64,000 bases of DNA from Prunella strophiata (GCA_036583965.1 JAZBQD010000022.1:468501-532500); one strand, 5' to 3'; shown: positions 30,481 to 42,430, counted from the first letter of the stretch. Numbers and translations: made by a program. The notes: generated by a model from the letters alone, not told the origin.

Positions 30481-31560
30481 GAAGTTGGGAGGGGCTTTGG
30501 GTAGGATTTTTGCTTTCTGCTTGGATAGGGAGGGTATGAGGACATGAAAAACTGATCTAAACAACCTGTGCTGCTGACACAAACTGTGCCTGTGGTGGAG
30601 CAGCCTGCTTGCTGCAGAGGGACCCTGGGTCTGGAGCTGACCAGGGGATTTAGGGGTGCCTTGGGGCTGGAGGCACAGCCAAGGGGCAGGGAAAACCTGC
30701 ATGGAGAGTGCAGGAAAATGAACAGAAACGTGAATGCTTTGAGGAGGCTGATCTAGAAAATGCCATTATGCTTTTATACTGGCAGCACGGCTGTATCTGC
30801 TGAGAGCAGAGCAGTGCCTCTCTCCTGTATTTACCCCTCTATTTACCATGCCACCATAATCCCCAGGTGATAGATAATGTGCAGGATGTGGTTTGCCATG
30901 GAAACAGAGCCCTGGTTCTTTACATTTTTAAAAAGATTAATATTTCTCAGCTCGGTTTCATTATTCTGATATTAAAAATCATCAGTTATGTAGCATTTCA
31001 CAGCCCTCTCAGGCCGTGAGGTGCCCTTTTGGGCAGGATGGCCAGAGCCTCAGGGCCAGCAGGAGGCACCTGGTGGCACCGTGGCCCCAGGCTCTGCCCT
31101 CTGCAGCTGCAGCCCAGGGGTGACACAACGGGTGTGACTGACAGTGCTCTAGGGGCAGAGCAGGAGTGTGTGCCCATTCCTGCTCTCCCCTGCATCCCAG
31201 GGCTGCAGCTGCACAGAGCCCTCAAACCCTGTTAAATGCCAGAGCTTCTCACCCCTGGCAAAGGAGAGTGCTAGACTTTCATGTCTTCTGTCTCCTTGAA
31301 AACACTTGAATTCTCAATGGACTGGGGGCAGAGTTGAGTTTCCATATTCTAAGGACACAGGTTTGGAGGAAATCAGAGGCACTCCTTGTAGGAGTGCAGC
31401 AGCTTTGCTTCCACCAAGGGACTTCCCAAACGGCACCATCGATGGAGGGGCAGCTGTTGGCACAGGAGCCCCAGGTGTGCCCACAGACAGGGGGAACCCC
31501 CTCTGAAAGAAGCTGCTCAGGTCCAGGAGGATCTCTCATGCTGGAAATGCCTGGAAGTTT
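30481..31560. other. intergenic with X-box-like and CTCF-like motifs
   Basis: Unique mixed sequence. TTTGCCATGGAAAC at 30,892-30,905 is an RFX X-box-like palindrome. CCAGCAGGAGGCACC at 31,056-31,070 resembles the CTCF core with one mismatch. An AT-rich segment at 30,920-31,000 contains AAAAAGATTAATATTTCTC and ATATTAAAAATCATC. No coding exon was recognised. Confidence 0.4.
30892..30905. promoter_or_regulatory. RFX X-box-like palindrome
   Basis: TTTGCCATGGAAAC pairs a TTTGCC half-site with GGAAAC across a two-base centre, close to the symmetric X-box family. The match is weaker than at 2,933. It lies in a short AT-rich island next to GATAGATAATG. Confidence 0.3.
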
Positions 31561-32290
31561 AGTTCCTTAAATGCAAAGAAATAAGAAAAACAGCTGTCTT
31601 TTAAACCTCATAAATCTGTACAGTAAAATGTTTAGGCAAAACCATATTTTATTGTTTTTGCTGTCAGAAACAAAGAATTAAGGGCCATGTGACTCAGTAA
31701 TTGCTGTGGACTTTTTTTTCTGACAAGAAACATTAAACTTAAAACTGTATTAAAATCATTTGACAATTTTTATGCTTTAACAGCTGAGAGTGAATAATGT
31801 TTTTTGCATATAAAACACTTTCTCTTGTCAGCCTATAAAACTGTCAGAAATAAATTCATCAAAAAAGATTATATAATTAAAAGTCACTACTTTTCTTTCT
31901 CTAGTTTAGTTGGAATTATTTGTTTGTCACTTTTCCAGGACTAAATTACGGCATTCAGAGACAACTTCCTTTGTTCAGACTATTGTGAAATGTATGATTC
32001 TTACAAAAGGAGCCCAACTTTCTGCTCTAATGTATCAATTCAATATCACTTCTTAGAAAATACTTTCAGATAGTTCTGTTTCTGAAAAGTGATTTTATTC
32101 TGCAGAGGACCAGGACCAGTAATAGAAAGCTTCCAAATGTAGAAATATTTTTTATTATTGAGCTGCATGTAATTTACAGAAAATTGCTGAATTAATTTTA
32201 GCAAAGTAAATCATTAGCACTTCAAATTGCAAATTCTCTCTTACAGTGAGAGCCATGCAGGTGTTTCAAAGCTAAAGGAGCAATATTGGT
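31561..32290. promoter_or_regulatory. large AT-rich candidate conserved block
   Basis: About 730 bases of strongly AT-rich, non-repetitive sequence with words such as GTAATTGCTGTGG, TATTAAAATCATTTGAC, TATATAATTAAAAGTC, CTAAATTACGGC, TGTATCAATTCAATATC, AATATTTTTTATTATTG and ATTAATTTTAGC. Stops occur in all frames. The composition change at 32,290 is abrupt. It is an enhancer-like element by texture only. Confidence 0.33.
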
Positions 32291-34195
32291 TTTTATGTTG
32301 CAGGGGTCAGGAGAGGCTGGTGGGCCCAGCTGGGTGTGTGGTCTGGGGGACAGTGCCATGCCCTGGGGGGACCCAGCTGCCTGTCAGGGTGGGGGTGCCC
32401 CTGGAAGGGGTGTCCTGTGGGCTCTGCAGAGGGAAGCCCTCACAGGGCATCCCTGGCACCCACCCCACAGAGGGTGCACCAGTCCCTGCCAGCTGGGAGA
32501 CCTGATCTCTTCTGGGAGAAGTGGGGGCAGCCCCCTCCTGCAGGAAGGAGTGCCTGGGCAGCCAGGCTCTGCAAACAAGCTGTCTTGGCTCCTCACTGGG
32601 AGAAACTGTGAGCTTCTCAGGGCTGGCTGGGTTTGGGGTGACTGGGTTTTCAAGGCTGGAGGCTAATAATGGTTTATTGATCTGTTGTTAAGTTATTGGA
32701 GCCTTAATGGAGGCAATAAACCAATAGTGCCCATTGCTGTCATGTGGCTGCATCAGCTGGGAGCCCCCCTGGCACACAGAAGGAGGCTGGTGGTGGCCAC
32801 TCCGTGGTGACCCCAGGGCCAGGGAGCATTTTGTCCTGAGGCAGCAAAGGTGCTGCTGTGAGTGGGAGAGAAGGCTAAAGGGGTGCTGAGCCCTGCACAG
32901 GGCTGGGGTTTGCTGGCTTGGTGCTGTTTTTCTGATCTGATAAATCACGAGATCCAGAAGTGTTGTGAGTGATGATTTAATAAATGGAGGGGGAGTGGGG
33001 AGAGGGGGTCCATGCTGGGATGCACCGTGGCTGCTGCTCCCCCCAGGCTGGAGAGGTCCTGCTTGCCCAGGAGCTGAGAGGCGAGGCTGAGCTGCTGGAG
33101 TATTATCTCTTGGTATGGTAATTATTATTTGTGATTAATCCTGCCCATGCTGAAGAGCTGTGCAAGCCTTTTTCAGAGGGCTCATCTTCATGTTTGCTTC
33201 TGCTATTGGTGCGTAATGCAAAGTGACAGGAGCTGCTGTTGGAGGAGGCAGAGGGAGGTGGCTGTGCCACGTTGGCTCCCATGACAGGCTGGAATGACTG
33301 GAACTGTCCTGGCAGAGTCAAACCCCCACAAGGCTGGAGGTCAGGGTGTGCTCAGGGGGGTGGCTCGGGGGCTCTCGGTGCTGCTGCTGCAGCTGACCTG
33401 TGATCAGGGCTAACAAAGCCCAGCTTCCCTTCCCCTCATCCTCCTGCCCACCCAGCACTGGCACTCCAAGGGCAGCACGTGCACTGTGGGCAATGCCATG
33501 CTGGGCTGCCCCAGCAGCCTGAGAAGCTGCCAGCCACAGCTCCAGAGCTCAGCCCAGGACTGGCAGCTTCCACCTTGCCACCCTCCATGATCAGCCAGGA
33601 GATTCTTTTGCTGGCAAGATATATTTATTTGTGAAAAGCTTGGAAATACCTGGGAAGTCTGCTGGACCTTCAGTAGCTCTACAGTCATCATTTAAGCAAG
33701 TTCATGCTCCATTAAAACCAGTTATTTAATACAATAATCATTCAATTAAAAACCTCTTGAAGCGCCTGCCAAAGCCTATTTGTATCAATACAATATTTTA
33801 ATTGTAAATAGCAAAGTATGGTCCTGCCAACTGTGATTGTCAAGGAAACGCTACCAAAATGAGTGCTCAGTCTCAGGGAGGCTCTGGCAACAGAGCAAGA
33901 CTTGGGCAAGAGCTGGGAGCAGCTGCCCTGGGCAAGGAGCTCCCTCCCAGAGCCCCTGTTGCCCCCTGGGCAGGGTCCCCAGCCCCTGTGCTTCCTCAGC
34001 AGCCACGCTGCTGCTGCTGGGCACGGGGTGCCAAGGGCCAGAGTGACTGGAGGAGGGAGCAGGGAGGGTCTGTCCAGATCTCTGCTGCAGGGCTCTGTGC
34101 ATGATGGACTCTGCCACTGCTCCCCCATGGCACCAAGCACAGACTCAGCTGCCCGGTGCAGCAGGGCAGAAAAGCTGGAACCCTGGGTGGCATTC
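32291..34195. other. intergenic, with AT-rich island at 33,690-33,850
   Basis: GC-rich spacer with AT-rich islands at 32,660-32,730 (GGCTAATAATGG, GGCAATAAACC), 33,110-33,145 (GGTAATTATTATTTGTGATT) and 33,690-33,850 (TTATTTAATACAATAATC, TTCAATTAAAAACC, CAATATTTTAATTG). No exon or RNA gene was recognised. The longest minus-strand frame (about 160 codons, 34,221-33,742) has no domain. Confidence 0.45.
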
Positions 34196-34480
34196 CTGCT
34201 GCCATCTTCCTGCTCCCACACCCTGCATTTTGCCTCGTTGCATAGGTGCCATCACATAAATATTCCAGTCACTATCGCTTACTGTCAGACCCAATTTAGA
34301 AAAGTACCTGTCTGTTACAAATATTTTATAGTACTTGAATATGCAATTTATGTAACATGCCCAGCAAAAGAAATCCATTATACAGTTTTGTCTGATTGAA
34401 ATTCTGGCATCGTAACAGTAGGAAAAAATTAAATTATTCTAGAAAGTTGCAGTCCATTATGAAGACCTAACTGCTCTTCT
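34196..34480. promoter_or_regulatory. AT-rich candidate conserved island
   Basis: About 285 bases, AT-rich and non-repetitive, with CATCACATAAATATTCC, ACTATCGCTTACTGTC, ATTTTATAGTACTTG, TATGCAATTTATGTAAC, CCATTATACAG and AAATTAAATTATTC words. The edges are sharp against GC-rich spacer. Confidence 0.33.
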
Positions 34481-35560
34481 CTGAAAAAGCTGCTGCTGCC
34501 TCAGTGGTGCCAGCACTGTGATATGAGCACTGCGTGCCCTGGCTTCATTCCCATCCTTGCCCAAGGAAAACTGGGCTTCCCTGAGCAGACAGGCATTTTG
34601 CTCCTTCCCATGGCTGCTCCCTGCAGCCCCCCAGCCCTGGGGCTGGCCAGGGGCTGGCTCTGCTCCTGCAGGAAAAGGGGCTCACAGCACAGTGGGGCCG
34701 AGCTTGAGGGGTTCTCCCTGCCCTCTGCCCTTCCCACTGCTCATGGCTCTCCAGCAGCCACTGGCTGTGGGCAGTTTCTCTTTCCTGTCTGGGCTTTGGA
34801 TGGTCTGGGCCAGCTTCCTTCTGCACTTGCAGAGGCACTGGGACTTGTCCAGGGAGGAGGCAAATCCCAGCAGGTTGGATACCCCGTGTTCTGGGGTGTT
34901 CTGGGGTGTTCAGTGAGCCCCAGGGCAGGGCAGAGCTGCTCCTCACTCCCAGGCTGAGCATCCTGCTGCCTCAGTTTTGCAGGCAAGAGGAAGGAGCTTA
35001 TTCCTCTGCCACCTTTTCTGTATTCCAAGCAGCTGGAATTGGGGACAGCTCATGGTTCTGCTACTCTGGCACCAGCTGCCATTGAATTCCCATTACTTGT
35101 GTCTCTGGCGTCGGGTTCATTTACATTTTGCAAAGTTGCCTCTCTTTTACCTTGCACTGATTAGGTCTGTCTGAAGTAAATTACTGAGTGCATTGATCTG
35201 AACAGTTTTATTTCAATTGGGGTGAAGCACACCCAGTGAGTGGCCTTGGCAGCAGCCCCCTGTCCACAGCCCCTCCCCTGAGCACAGCCTGTGGCCTGGA
35301 GCATCTCCCAGCCATGAGGAGGTGCAGTGCTGTAGGAAGGTATTTGAAATTGGTGTCCACCCCTGCAGTGAAACATGTCTTCAAGTGTGTTTTGGGAGGA
35401 AAAACCAGGTCAGACCAGGAGCAGAGAGTATTTATTTCCTCTGGGACTTTGTGTGTTACTTGTGGTGTATTTTATGGATAGAGTCGGCCCCATATGTCTT
35501 GGGGAAGGTGTTTGGCTCAGCAATGTGTTAACAGTTAGTGTGCTAAGGAGCCCTTGTTTG
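34481..35560. other. intergenic, no gene seen
   Basis: GC-rich spacer to about 34,980, with a small GTTCTGGGGTGTTCTGGG duplication at 34,888. Mixed sequence follows with TTTTATTTCAATTGGG near 35,205. No exon was recognised. Confidence 0.5.
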
Positions 35561-35960
35561 GGTACTTTAGTTTTGACATTTAAATGCATTTTTCAAACAC
35601 AGTGAGATGAATGTGATGTCACCGGGGAGTCGCCAAGGACTCTCAAGCATAAAAGCAGACGGTTGGGTTTTAATCTTTAACAGCACACTGGCCTCTTATC
35701 CCTGAAGGTCCCTCAGCAGAAGCTGTGTTGGGCTTTAGGTACCCACAATATCAGGTTCTTTATCCACTTATGACACTCCGTGTGAGAGAAAAATGTGTGT
35801 AATGCAAAAGTGATATTTAATGCCACTCAGACCTTACTTTGTTTGACCATGGGAAATCTGGAGGCTAAAGATCTTTGTGAGCTTTGGCAACAGGCACTGG
35901 GTCAGACACAAAAGGGTCTGGACTCAGTGTTTATTTTTATTGATGCATGACTTCTGCAGA
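35561..35960. promoter_or_regulatory. mixed AT-rich candidate island
   Basis: Moderately AT-rich unique sequence with GACATTTAAATGCATTTTTC, GGTTTTAATCTTTAAC, GTGATATTTAATGCC and GTTTATTTTTATTG words. A CpG-containing word (GTCACCGGGGAGTCGCC) sits at about 35,618-35,634. Weak evidence. Confidence 0.22.
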
Positions 35961-36345
35961 ATGGGAGGATTTTATGGCTTGACTCTGCAGGAACATTACC
36001 TGGCCCAGCAGGAGCAGCAGGGAAGAGAAGCAGCGAGGACAGAGCGTGCTGTGGGTGCCCGTGCAGGGGTGCAGATCCTGAGCTGGGAACCACAGGGGGT
36101 GCTTCCAGGGCAGGTGATTCCCTAAAGCCCTGAGCTGGAGCAGCCCCAGAGCTGGGTGCAGCCTGGCAGGCTGGGAGCAGGGCACTGCCAGCCCCCCTGC
36201 CCACAGCTGTGCCACCAGGCTCGGGGGCCTTACACACACAGCAGCACTTCCAGCTCAAGGAGTTCCTTCACACTGACACTTCTCCAGTCTGGAGACATCT
36301 GTAGCCTCTGGTTTTCACAGGGTTCTGTCTTTGGGGAAAGATCGC
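35961..36345. other. GC-rich spacer
   Basis: GC-rich unique sequence without a recognised feature. Open frames on both strands are compositional. Confidence 0.5.
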
Positions 36346-36537
36346 AGATAACATGAACAAGCTTTTAATTATAAGATACTGATTGTTGGTTTGCACAGCA
36401 ATATTTATTCAGTAAATTGCTAATTAATGCAAAGAAAGCTCCATGTGACATCAAATATTTGCTTCCATTTACACTACAAAATTTTATTTTTCACAAAGAT
36501 GACAGTAAATGAGATTTGTTAGGACAGGCAGGATAAG
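36346..36537. promoter_or_regulatory. AT-rich candidate island next to CR1
   Basis: About 190 bases of AT-rich sequence with GCTTTTAATTATAAG, TTTATTCAGTAAATTGC, TAATTAATGC and AAATATTTGC words, directly abutting the CR1 copy that follows. Confidence 0.28.
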
Positions 36538-36715
36538 GATAGAATCATAGAATTTTTTAGGCTGGAAAAACCCTCTGAGAGCATCAAGTCCAGCCACTAA
36601 CCCAGTGCTGCCAAGTTCATCACTAACCCACGTCCCCAAGTGCCACATCTACATGTTTTTAAATCATTCCTGGGACAGTGACTCCTCCACTGCCCTGGGC
36701 AGCCTTTGGTAAATA
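36538..36715 (-). mobile_element. CR1 LINE, 3' end fragment
   Basis: This CR1 3' end lies on the minus strand. On the + strand it starts with ATAGAATCATAGAATTTTTT, the reverse complement of the CR1 terminal ATTCTATGATTCTAT repeat. The characteristic complements of the 'ggctggacttgatg', 'gatgtggcacttgggg' and 'ggctgcccagggcagtgg' lines follow. It is about 180 bp, 5'-truncated and non-coding. Similarity may fade into the next 40 bases (AAAGAGCCCTTTCCAACAGC). Confidence 0.92.
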
Positions 36716-38435
36716 TTCAGGAGTAAGAAATTGCTGTTAAAAGAGCCCTTTCCAACAGCTGCATTCGATATTGAGAAAAGACTCAAAGTAGTCCCAAAGT
36801 GTGTGAGAAATTCAATGTTAGGGAACACAGCCAGAAGTTACACAGGTTTATCTGACCTTGCTGAGGTGACCTGTAGCTGCCCTGTTGATATGGAGTAATT
36901 TATAGACATAATGGAAAAGCTGAATTTATGCCCTGATCATAGGAGAGAAATGCTACTACGTAAAACTGGAAGTAGCTTTTGCAGTATATAGCTAAATCTT
37001 TAATTTTTATAGCAGCTAAGAGAAAAATAAGCTTGCATACAGTACCCATGGCATAAACTGGCTGTAAATCCTGGCCCTGTGGAGAGCCCCAGCAAGAAGC
37101 TGCTGACTCCCCCCTCCAGACTCAGCAGAGGTGCCAGAGCTGATGGCTCTGGACTTGAGTCAAAGCTGGAGCCACCAGCTTTCTGCTGGCTTCCCTTGCC
37201 CAAAGTAGGAATAAGGAAAGATGGAAAACAGACCCTTGGTTTGGGATCAGCCTGGCTGAGCAGGAGCCAAGGGGTCTCTGAGGCTCTGTAGAGGGTTTGT
37301 CTCTCCCTTGGGTGGAATAAACTGCAAATGAAAATGTCTGTTTTCAAACTAAGTCAAATTTAACCATCAAAAGGAAATTAAACTTTTTCAGTGCTTTAAC
37401 TACATTTTAAAGCAGAAATTATTTACTAAGTTCAGGTCTTCCTGACCAATGTCAATCCCTCTGACTCATCAGTAAATTCCCTCTTTGTTGAAGGAATTAG
37501 CTAAATAAATTTCCAGGCCATCTGGCTGGCTACTCATCCTTGCTACAGTCTGAGCCTGGCAGCAGGAAAAGATCCAACTGCTTTCAAGAGTCTTCAGAGC
37601 TGGGGATTGGGCTGTAGTGACTTGTGAGGATTGTGTAAGATGTGAAACACTTTAAAAAAAAAATCAAAATAACTTTCAGATCCCAAAAGAGCTGCTGAGT
37701 GTGAAGAATTGGATGAGGAAAGGGAAAAATGGAAATTAATTCAGAATATGATATATATTTCAAAGGTATTTGGGTTATTCTCTTATTTTCTTTGCTGCAG
37801 TTCTTCCAGGTTCTTGTCTATTGCAATAGCAGCTGCCAGGCTCCATCCCCCGGGCCCTCCCAGTGCCACCATCAGTGCCATCCTTGGCTGCTGTCCCTGG
37901 TGCTGTCCCTGCCCTGCTGGGTGTGAAGCAAACTGGTGCTGAGCCTTTGGCTTCAGGGAAGCACTTTCCGAGGAAATTCAGGAAACACTTGGAATGCCTC
38001 TGTCTATTAAAGAGTGACATTTAGTGTTGTACTTTGAAATATGTTTGAAGTACCACACAGCATAAAGGCCCTAAGGGGACCCATGAGCCAAATGAGATTT
38101 CCATGTCAGCACCAGTCACGACCTTTCCTTTACTGCATCTGCTTAAATACAGAAAACACGGTTTTGTTGTAAAGCCAAGGCAGAACAGGGATTGGGAGTC
38201 AAATAAAATATATACTTAGGGCTGCCCTCAGGGACCTTTTTAATGGTTTCATATAAACCAGTATTCTGTTTACAGTAAGATGTCTCTCAGCTGAGCACAC
38301 CCCGTGCTCTCCAGTGGTTCCCGGGGTCGGCAGGGTGGGCAGCTCTGCCCGGGGCTGGGCAGGCTCTGCAAGCTGCTGCCACCCCCAGAGGGACGGGCAC
38401 AGGGTCAAACAACAGGGCACCGTGCCTGGCTGCTG
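36716..38435. other. intergenic, no gene seen
   Basis: Mixed unique sequence. AT-rich parts at 36,960-37,035 and 37,330-37,520 carry AAATCTTTAATTTTTATAGC, AAATTTAACC, GGAATTAGCTAAATAAATTT and similar words. GC-rich parts lie at 37,060-37,310 and 38,290-38,435. A TATATTTCAAAGG tract near 37,750 precedes a pyrimidine-rich run. No exon, RNA gene or tandem repeat was recognised. Confidence 0.45.
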
Positions 38436-38463
38436 CCAGGAGGGGAGTGACTCCACCAGGGCT

Positions 38464-38800
38464 CACAGAAAGCACTGCAGAGCCCCAGTGGGCAGCTGCC
38501 CGTGCCAATGCTGCCAGGAGGGTTGTGACTCACAGAAGGCACTGCAGAGCCCCAGTGGGCAGCTGCCCGTGCCCACACTGCTGCCAGGAGGGTTGTGACT
38601 CATGGAAAGCACTGCAGAGCCCCAGTGGGCAGCTGCCCGTGCCCACACTGCTGCCAGGAGGGTTGTGACTCATGGAAAGCACTGCAGAGCCCCAGTGGGC
38701 AGCTGCCCATGCCAATGCTGCCAGGAGAGGTGTGACTCACAGAAGGCACTGCAGAGCCCCAGTGGGCAGCTGCCCGTGCCCCCGCTGCTGCCCCGGGAGC
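38464..38800. repeat. 67/70-bp minisatellite
   Basis: Five tandem copies begin with GCACTGCAGAGCCCCAGTGG at 38,472, 38,539, 38,609, 38,679 and 38,746. Spacings are 67, 70, 70 and 67. The 3-bp length difference reflects CCAATGCTGCC versus CCCACACTGCTGCC inside the unit, and TCACAGAAG versus TCATGGAAA also varies. The related frames on both strands read the unit in several phases and are by-products. Confidence 0.95.
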
Positions 38801-38960
38801 TCTGGAGCAGCGCGGCTCCACAGCATCCTCGGGGCTCCTCCTGCCTCGGGGCTGCTCGCCCCCCTCCTGCAGCTGCAGCAGCTCCTGCTGCTCGGGTCAG
38901 TGCCCCGGGGCAGGGTTTTTGGGCAGCACAGCCTTCCTGGGCTGCCCTGGCAGTAAGGGC
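38801..38960. other. GC-rich spacer
   Basis: GC-rich, CpG-containing unique sequence follows the minisatellite. Nothing was recognised. Confidence 0.45.
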
Positions 38961-39135
38961 CGCCCTCTCACCACCTAACGCAAACAAAGTGCTAATTGTG
39001 AAATGTTTGAGCTCGGTGTCCATAAAACTCCTTAGTAAGCACTTTGCCCGAGCACAAAGGACCGGCACAAAGTGTGTTCCAGCCACTGAACTCCTGTCAA
39101 AAGCAATCCCCCACCCGTTATTTTGCGTGTGCCGA
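38961..39135. promoter_or_regulatory. candidate conserved island
   Basis: A 175-base island with low-redundancy words (CACCTAACGCAAACAAAGTG, GCTAATTGTG, CCATAAAACTCC, CCCGTTATTTTGCGTG) lies between GC-rich spacers. AACAAAG next to TAATTG gives a SOX plus homeodomain word pair. It is called from texture only. Confidence 0.3.
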
Positions 39136-40080
39136 GCCCACCGGGCTGCTCCGGCGCCTGGCAGCAGCGGGACCCGGCACACGGGACCCCGGGGCGGGGA
39201 GGGCTCGGCCGGAGCCCAGCGAGAGCCGTGGGCAGGGCAGGGAGCAGAGAGCAAAGCCTGGGGCTCCTGCCGGGCTGTGTCGGAGCGCGGCAGGGGCAGC
39301 AGCGAACCGCTGACACCTCTGCTCTCAGAGCTCTGCAGCAGGCACAGAAAGAGCAGCCAGGTGTGGCAGCTGCTGCTGCTGTGCTTGCAGGGGTTGATGC
39401 CACCTGCCCCAGCATTAGGAATCCCAGCAGCTGCTGGGGATGTTTGTGGTGCCTCCCAAGTGAAAAGCACTTTCAGTGGAGTGACTCTTTGTCCAAAACC
39501 TTGTACCTGCTATGCATTATTCACCATTACCTTGTTTAGAAAAAAGGCACCCGGGCAAAGAGCAGTGACACCGTGTCAGGAGTGTGGCACACGAGGAAGG
39601 GCAGCCTCACCACGGGGGCACCTGCCTGCAGCAGCCTCTGCCCAGCCTCTTTGGGGGAGCACAGCTCAGGGGTGTTGGCAGAGAAGCCTAAAATCAGACT
39701 TTTAAATTCATTTTGATGGCTTCTATAAGAATCTGGTGTTCAAACCTGCTTCCCTTTCCCCAGGTTCTGCAGAAGTGTTTTGGGATGTAGCAGGGAGCCT
39801 CAGCTGCAAGAGGAGAGAGCAGGGAGGCTGGGAGCTGTCTGAGCTCCTGCAGTCACAGCCCCCTGACTTAACCCTCTCAGGAGCTGCCTGGAAAGCCAGG
39901 GGCTTTACAGTGTTGTTAAACCCAAAAATGCCCTGTTTGCATGTGCCCCTCCTGCTAGTGATGCTTCCTGCCTAAGTCCTGCCAGTCTCTGTAATCCACT
40001 GATCAGCAGCCTCTCTCAGAGGTTCCCAGCTGCTCTGAAACCAGCCAGGCAGAGGTGGGGATGTTGTGAAAGGTGATGAA
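39136..40080. other. GC-rich spacer
   Basis: GC-rich and CpG-containing to about 39,320, then mixed. The long frames here (up to about 370 codons starting in the 38.5-kb minisatellite) combine repeat and spacer and have no domain. Confidence 0.5.
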
Positions 40081-40265
40081 GTTCAGTAAATGATGCATTT
40101 AGCTATACAGAGTTTATACATCATGAATGATTTATTCGTTTATAAATACTCCAAACTTCACATACATATTCTTCTGGTTGTTTAGTTTCTTGTAATTTAT
40201 TGGTTCATTATTATTTAATATGCAAGTTATGCCATCCAAGAAGTTGAAAAAATATCTTTTCCACC
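40081..40265. promoter_or_regulatory. AT-rich candidate conserved island
   Basis: About 185 bases with AAATGATGCATTTAGC, CATCATGAATGATTTATTCG, CTTGTAATTTATTGG and CATTATTATTTAATATGC words. Sharp edges, no coding frame. Confidence 0.3.
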
Positions 40266-41036
40266 TGCTTGGTTGACTGTGTTGGAAGAGCAGAAGGAGC
40301 AGGGTCTCCAGGCAGCCTGGGGTTCCTCTGGCTCTCTGGGGGAGGGCACAGCACCTGCCATGGGTTCTGCAGGTGCTCCTGTGCTGGCAGCAGGAGAACA
40401 CGCTGGGGGCAGGATGGCTGGGTGAGGTTCATGTGTTTCCTTTTCCTGCTATATCTTTGCTTTATGTCTCCTAAAAATGTCAGGAGAAACTCAGAATCAT
40501 CTGAGCACGAGCCAGGTGGCAAAGGCACCACAGGAAGAGGCCTGGACAGGAGGGGGGAAGGCTGAGTTCAGCCCCTGAGCCCCCCAGCCCAGAGTCCTTG
40601 CCAGCACTGCTGGGACAGGACTGTCCTGCCATCACGGCTGAAGCCAAGTGGAAAGGAACTGACACTGGCAATTCTTTCATGTACTGTTAGTGAACAGCCA
40701 TCAGAAGACATTGACACTAACTGTGGGCCTTTTAAGAGTGTAATGTATTAGCAACTTGTCTCCTTGAAAGCTAATGACAAATGCCTTGTTTAAAAGGAAG
40801 ATCAAAACATCAAGAAAAATTAGATTAAATGGTTATGAAACTCCCAGTGGAGGACGCATTTCTCAGAAGTATTCCCTGTTGAACCTTGGAAATCTGTAAT
40901 TATTTCCCCTGCTTACTGCATTAGGGCTGGGAAGTGTTTGCATTGCTGCAGCACAGAACTGTTTGCACAGGGGTGCAGCACAGTGAGCCCTGGCCTGGAG
41001 AGTGGCACTGGCAGGGGCTGCCCGTGCCAGGGGAGC
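40266..41036. other. intergenic, no gene seen
   Basis: GC-rich spacer, then an AT-rich part (40,690-40,930, AGTGTAATGTATTAGC, AAATTAGATTAAATGG). Nothing else was recognised. Confidence 0.45.
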
Positions 41037-41040
41037 AGTG

Positions 41041-41343
41041 CAGGGACACAGAGGGGGTGCCAGGGACACAGAGGTGGGTGCCAGGGACACAGAAGTGGGT
41101 GGCAGGGACACAGAGAGGGTGCCAGGGACACAGAGAGGGTGCCAGGGACACAGAGGGGGTGCCAGGGACACAGAGATGGGTGGCAGGGACACAGAGATGG
41201 GTGCCAGGGACACAGAGGTGGGTGCCAGGGACACAGAGGGGGTGCCAGGGACACAGAGATGGGTGCCAGGGACACAGAGAGGGTGCCAGGGACACAGAGG
41301 GGGTGCCAGGGACACAGAGGGGGTGCCAGGGACACAGAGGGGG
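41041..41343. repeat. 20-21-bp minisatellite, CAGGGACACAGAG core
   Basis: About 15 tandem units follow the pattern CAGGGACACAGAG plus GGGGTGC, AGGGTGC, ATGGGTGC or GTGGGTGC, so units are 20 or 21 bp (starts at 41,041, 41,061, 41,082 and so on). Both strands stay open, giving Gly/Thr/Gln/Arg or Val/Pro/Gly/Thr/Cys repeats that are not credible proteins. Confidence 0.95.
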
Positions 41344-42430
41344 GTGGCAGCCACCTGTGGGACAGGGCAGGCAGACACCATGGCACTTCAGGACCAGCAG
41401 AGCCAGGAAAAGGGTTTCCAATAAATACTGAATTGGAGATGGCAAGGACCCACTTGGCTGGGGCTGGCTGGGTTTGCAGAGGCTCAGCCTGCTCACGTGT
41501 AGGGCTGCCCAGATTTCTGGTGGCCGTGGCATGTGAATCCACAGCAGCATGTTTAGCATTTTTTCTGGGCAGAAATGTGCTCAGGGCTGCCAAAGCTTTT
41601 ATTTCAAAGCAGGAAGAGCATGAGCAAAGTTTGTCAGAATTTCCCCTTTGCTAGAGCAGAGACAATTGAAATGGTACATTCCAACTCTCACCCAAAGAAC
41701 GTAATTGACATGTTTTTAATGAATTTCCCTATTAACACATGGACACCAGACCTCACTGGCAGTAGTGTGCAATTACGAGTTCCTGACCAAACTGTGAAGG
41801 ACTGACCATTCACCTTCCCAGTTACAAATTATTTTAATATCTAAGCAAATGAATGTTTTCCTTCTAATTTTTGGTGAAATAAGATTTGTAGTTTTTTGCT
41901 GCAAGTAGCTGCTGTAACCATGTATTTGAATACTGAGCTCCTGCAGAAGTTTGGTGGTGGAATGGGATGAGGGTCTGTCTCGTTGAGCACTGCTGGTCTG
42001 CTCTGGGATGGAGAGCTCTGCACTGGCTGCTGTGTTTGTAATCAAAGCCAGCTGAATTAGGCTCTTTCTCTCCTATTTCTATGTACCAGTTTGAAGAGCT
42101 CAGATGAAAAGTGTTGCATTACACCAGCACCAATAAGTCACACTATCTGTGTTGTGACACACAGAATGTTATTAATTGTCAATCACAAACCACCAGGCTT
42201 GTCAAGATGTTCTCTTCTGAACAGGCTGCTTTAGACCTGAAGTGATTTTTAATCAAATGTTAATAACACAGCATCTGTCAGTGGACCATTGGCATCATAC
42301 AATAATAAAAAGTTAACATATGACATGGCAAATTCTAATGTTTTCATTTTTACTTCTTTCCAATTATCTGTGGAATTTCTGCCAGAGTGAGAAGTGTGCT
42401 GACATTATTACATGCAAAACACACTGCTGA
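41344..42430. other. intergenic, moderately AT-rich
   Basis: Unique sequence. AT-rich parts with ATTCCCTATTAACAC, CAAATTATTTTAATATC and AGTGATTTTTAATCAAATG words occur at 41,680-41,870 and 42,160-42,360. These may include regulatory islands. No exon was recognised. Confidence 0.4.

Noticed and set aside
38602..39705. A 367-codon + strand frame
   Set aside because: Starts inside the 67/70-bp minisatellite and continues through GC-rich spacer; overlapped by a 266-codon frame on the other strand; no recognisable domain.
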